Source of the DNA: an uncultured Actinomycetes bacterium
GTDB lineage: Bacteria > Actinomycetota > Actinomycetes > Nanopelagicales > Nanopelagicaceae
DNA length: 64,000 nucleotides
Assembly (NCBI GenBank): GCA_903825945.1
Contig: CAIKCJ010000049.1
Span: forward strand, 43,261 to 107,260
Reading direction: 5' to 3'
Part shown: piece after piece, positions 61,727 through 64,000 of the stretch
Numbering within the stretch: position 1 is the first letter of the stretch
Layout of the letters: every line of letters starts with the position of its first letter
Program-made: the position numbers and the translations under genes
The notes under the pieces: model-generated
The model's database searches: none
What the model was told of the DNA's origin: nothing
Seen by the model: only the letters and a program-made list of their open reading frames with translations

Positions 61727-62512
61727 CTATGCGATGAAGTTGAGCCAGAGGAGTCCCAATAAGCCAGAGATGACTGCTGCCATGAAAAGTCCGATACGGA
61801 CTTCACCCAGCTCTTGCGTGGTCGCTAGAGTAATTTTTGCAAGCACGAGTGAGACAGTTAAGCCCATTCCTGCTAACAGTCCAACGCCTGCAACCTCTTT
61901 GAGGCTTAGGTCTTTCGGAAGTTTTAGGCGGGTAAAGCGAGTGAAGAACCAAGCCGCGGCGGTAATTCCAAAAAACTTGCCAACCACGCGTGCGACGATG
62001 AGAGCAATACTTATTCTGCCACCGGCTGAGGAGAAATCGAGGTGGGTGAGTAGATTGATCGCGACATATAGTGGAATTGCAACAAAGGTTGCGGCTGGAA
62101 GCAAGAACTTAATAATAAATTTCCTGTAAGGCAGGATGAAGCCGATGAGTGCAGCACCTAGAGTGTTGACGGAACTGGTCAGATTTAAATGATTGTGAAA
62201 GAAGATTCCGATTACTACAAGTGAAAAGAAATCATCGGCTACCGCAAGAGTTAATAGGAAGAGTCTGATTGCTGGATTTATTCGCTTGCCCAAGAGGCTT
62301 AAAGCTCCGACTGCCAGAGCTACATCGGTTGGCATAGCTACCGCCCAAGCGGAAGAGTGCGTTCCAAATAGATTGAAAATTAGCGCCGGGAATACCATGC
62401 CAGACAAAGCGCAGAGCATCGGGAGGATTACAGCCTTTGGCTGACTAAGGCCGTTGCGAATCTCGAGCCCAATCATCATGAATATGACGAAGGTGAGAAT
62501 CTCTGAAATCAC
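61727..62512 (-). CDS. NhaA-like Na+/H+ antiporter, N-terminally short
   Basis: 261 residues against ~380-390 for NhaA. Aligns from NhaA TM3 onward: FVIFMMIGLEIRNGLSQ, AVAMPTDVALAVGALSLLG (TM4), and the ion-binding Asp-Asp in TLAVADDFFSLVVIG (TM5), then the assembled C-terminal helices ending GLLGLLWLNF. TM1-TM2 are missing, and only 67 bp separate it from the upstream stop. The GTG start has TACTCT six bases upstream, so the short form looks expressed as such. Whether it still transports is unknown. Confidence 0.82.
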   Translation of the reverse strand: MISEILTFVIFMMIGLEIRNGLSQPKAVILPMLCALSGMVFPALIFNLFGTHSSAWAVAMPTDVALAVGALSLLGKRINPAIRLFLLTLAVADDFFSLVVIGIFFHNHLNLTSSVNTLGAALIGFILPYRKFIIKFLLPAATFVAIPLYVAINLLTHLDFSSAGGRISIALIVARVVGKFFGITAAAWFFTRFTRLKLPKDLSLKEVAGVGLLAGMGLTVSLVLAKITLATTQELGEVRIGLFMAAVISGLLGLLWLNFIA

Positions 62513-62579
62513 TCCCTTAGAGTAAAGGATGTAAGAGTGTGATCAAGTGGCCTTTTCTCAAACCCTATTCTCAGATGAC

Positions 62580-64000
62580 TTAAATGCCACCCTGAGTGAG
62601 TCCATCCAATACCTCGCTGGCACGCTGGCGAAGCTCGCTGAGATCGCCTAATCGACTGAGCCCAGAATATTGCTGAGCCATCCGGTGATTACTGGCAAAG
62701 TCCTTCTTATGGCGATCAAGAAAATCCCAATAGAGGGTTGTAAATGGACATGCATCCTCACCAGTTCGATTTTTCGGATTGTAAATACATGGCTTGCAGT
62801 AGTTACTCATACGCGAGATATATGCCCCGCCTGCCGCGTACGGCTTGGACATCATCAGGCCGCCATCAGCGTGAAGTCCCATCCCAATAACATTTGGGAC
62901 CATAACCCAATCTGAGGCATCAATAAATTTCTCACGCATCCATCGCAAAAACTCCTGAGGATTGGTACCGGTAAGAAGTGCCAGATTGCTCAGCACCATG
63001 AGACGTGGAATGTGATGAACCCATGCTCGCTCATTGATGTCTGAAACTATTTCTTTAACACAGTTCATCTGGGTCTTGGTTGAGTCTTCAAAGAGAGGCA
63101 GCAGCGGCCTACTGGCACCTAGATTGTTGTTATCGCGATATCCATCGCCCAAATGCCAATACATGCCATTGACATACTCCCGCCAACCAATAACTTGGCG
63201 TATGAAACCTTCGGCAGACTGAATAGAAATCTTCTCTGCTTTGTAAGCTGCTTCAACAGCGCTCACCACCTCTGAAGGATGAAGTAAACCAACATTGAGA
63301 TAAGGGGAGAGAAGGGAGTGATGAACCGCCCAATTTTCTGATGTCATGGCATCTTCAAGGGGGCCGAATTCGTTGAGATGGTTGGTGATGAAATTCTGAA
63401 GCTGCATCAGGGCGCCTTGTCTTGTTGTCGCCCAGGTTGAGGAGGGGATGTGCCCTAATTGCTCGGCGACATCGCGATCAATTTCGTCTCGCTCATGGGA
63501 GAGATAGGGCGACCATGAATAATTTTTAGGAGGCGGGAGCCTATTTTCTTTATCGTAATTCCAGGAACCGCCAGCAGGTTGTGTGCCATCCATAAGTAGA
63601 TTGAGACGTACTCTTTGCTTGCGATAAAAGTTCTCCATTAAAAAGTAATTTTGAGAATCAGCCCATTGCGAGAATAATTTTCTGGGAGTTAAAAAGAAAT
63701 CATTTTCTACATAACTAACACCAGAAACTTTCAGAGCTTCATACTGCTTAAATGATGAAGGTTCAGCGCAAACAATCGGAAGTCCTGCGTACTTAGCTGA
63801 AATTTGAGCCAAGCCTTCTAGCGTTGTAGCAGCTTTCGCATATTCGACGGTGAATCCATCTTGACTCAGCTCACTGGCAAAATGTCGCGCAGATGAGATC
63901 ATGAAAAAAAGCCTTTCGGGATGCCATCGATCTCCTGTAGTCATCCGATTGCTCTCAACCAAAGCAATTAGGTCAGCTTTGGGATCTGCTTGTCTTAGAG
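62580..64000 (-). CDS. photolyase/cryptochrome-related Fe-S flavoprotein (5' end outside window)
   Basis: The frame stays open to the right edge, so the N-terminus is missing. It belongs to the FeS-BCP / PhrB-CryB group of photolyase-like proteins: a Rossmann-like N-domain (RLFFMISSARHFASEL) and a C-terminal FAD-binding helical domain (VIGWREYVNGMYWHLGD, AWVHHIPRLMVLSNLAL). The four cluster cysteines are visible: one in MNCVKEIV and three in YCKPC and GEDACPF. These proteins repair (6-4) photoproducts or sense light. At least 473 codons are present. Repair versus sensing cannot be decided from sequence alone. Confidence 0.88.
   Translation of the reverse strand, partial: LRQADPKADLIALVESNRMTTGDRWHPERLFFMISSARHFASELSQDGFTVEYAKAATTLEGLAQISAKYAGLPIVCAEPSSFKQYEALKVSGVSYVENDFFLTPRKLFSQWADSQNYFLMENFYRKQRVRLNLLMDGTQPAGGSWNYDKENRLPPPKNYSWSPYLSHERDEIDRDVAEQLGHIPSSTWATTRQGALMQLQNFITNHLNEFGPLEDAMTSENWAVHHSLLSPYLNVGLLHPSEVVSAVEAAYKAEKISIQSAEGFIRQVIGWREYVNGMYWHLGDGYRDNNNLGASRPLLPLFEDSTKTQMNCVKEIVSDINERAWVHHIPRLMVLSNLALLTGTNPQEFLRWMREKFIDASDWVMVPNVIGMGLHADGGLMMSKPYAAGGAYISRMSNYCKPCIYNPKNRTGEDACPFTTLYWDFLDRHKKDFASNHRMAQQYSGLSRLGDLSELRQRASEVLDGLTQGGI

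Overview
The window is chromosomal DNA of an actinobacterium. Hallmark genes are whiB7, sigR-rsrA, the fused 2-oxoglutarate decarboxylase kgd, a UPF0182 protein, DUF5679, nickel superoxide dismutase with its maturation protease, and AdnAB in place of RecBCD. Base composition is moderate rather than GC-rich, spacing is very tight (many ATGA overlaps), and most operon-leading genes look leaderless. Together with a rhodopsin remnant this suggests a streamlined planktonic actinobacterium of the Nanopelagicales (acI) type. That placement is inference; no rRNA gene is present.

Layout. 1-9.5 kb: DNA repair block adnA (5' end outside the window), adnB, an EEP-family hydrolase, nudC and a short UvrD2-like helicase. 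9.5-17.4 kb: whiB7 with a complete attenuator leader (promoter, 59-residue leader peptide, intrinsic terminator), then an orphan E1-like protein, DUF5679, a YgjP-like metallopeptidase, a DUF2342 protein and UPF0182; as far as I recall, this order resembles the mycobacterial Rv3202c-Rv3193c region. 17.4-20.7 kb: initiator tRNA abutting pgl-gnd-zwf (oxidative pentose phosphate pathway). 20.7-25.3 kb: a tightly coupled minus-strand operon aroA-rsgA-hisN-unknown, divergent from sigR-rsrA, which carries a textbook SigR autoregulatory promoter. 25.3-31.4 kb: thioesterase, sodN/sodX, kgd, two small proteins. 31.4-36.0 kb: argG, a 7-copy 14-bp repeat, an aldo/keto reductase, the remnants of a lycopene cyclase and a microbial rhodopsin fused back to back, and cysK-cysE.

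36-46.4 kb: a FUSC-type exporter, an Fbp-like ABC importer with an FTR1-like permease (probable iron uptake), a secreted esterase, a small secreted protein, trhO and an intact heterodimeric lycopene cyclase. 46.4-57.9 kb: mixed metabolic and membrane genes, including a TPP-riboswitch-controlled thiamine importer without its ATPase, an SDR, a beta-CASP nuclease and small hydrolases. 57.9-64 kb: homocysteine methyltransferase, NlpC/P60 peptidase, an ABC exporter, an N-terminally short NhaA and an Fe-S photolyase-like gene cut by the right edge.

The most unusual points are: (i) the rhodopsin/lycopene cyclase fossil at 33.83-34.19 kb; (ii) the complete whiB7 attenuation leader; (iii) about 25 genes with a TANNNT -10 element ending 6-7 nt before the start codon; (iv) pgl starting 2 nt after the initiator tRNA; (v) a perfect long hairpin at the start of the ABC permease gene; and (vi) a terminator-like inverted repeat whose left arm has expanded to seven tandem copies.
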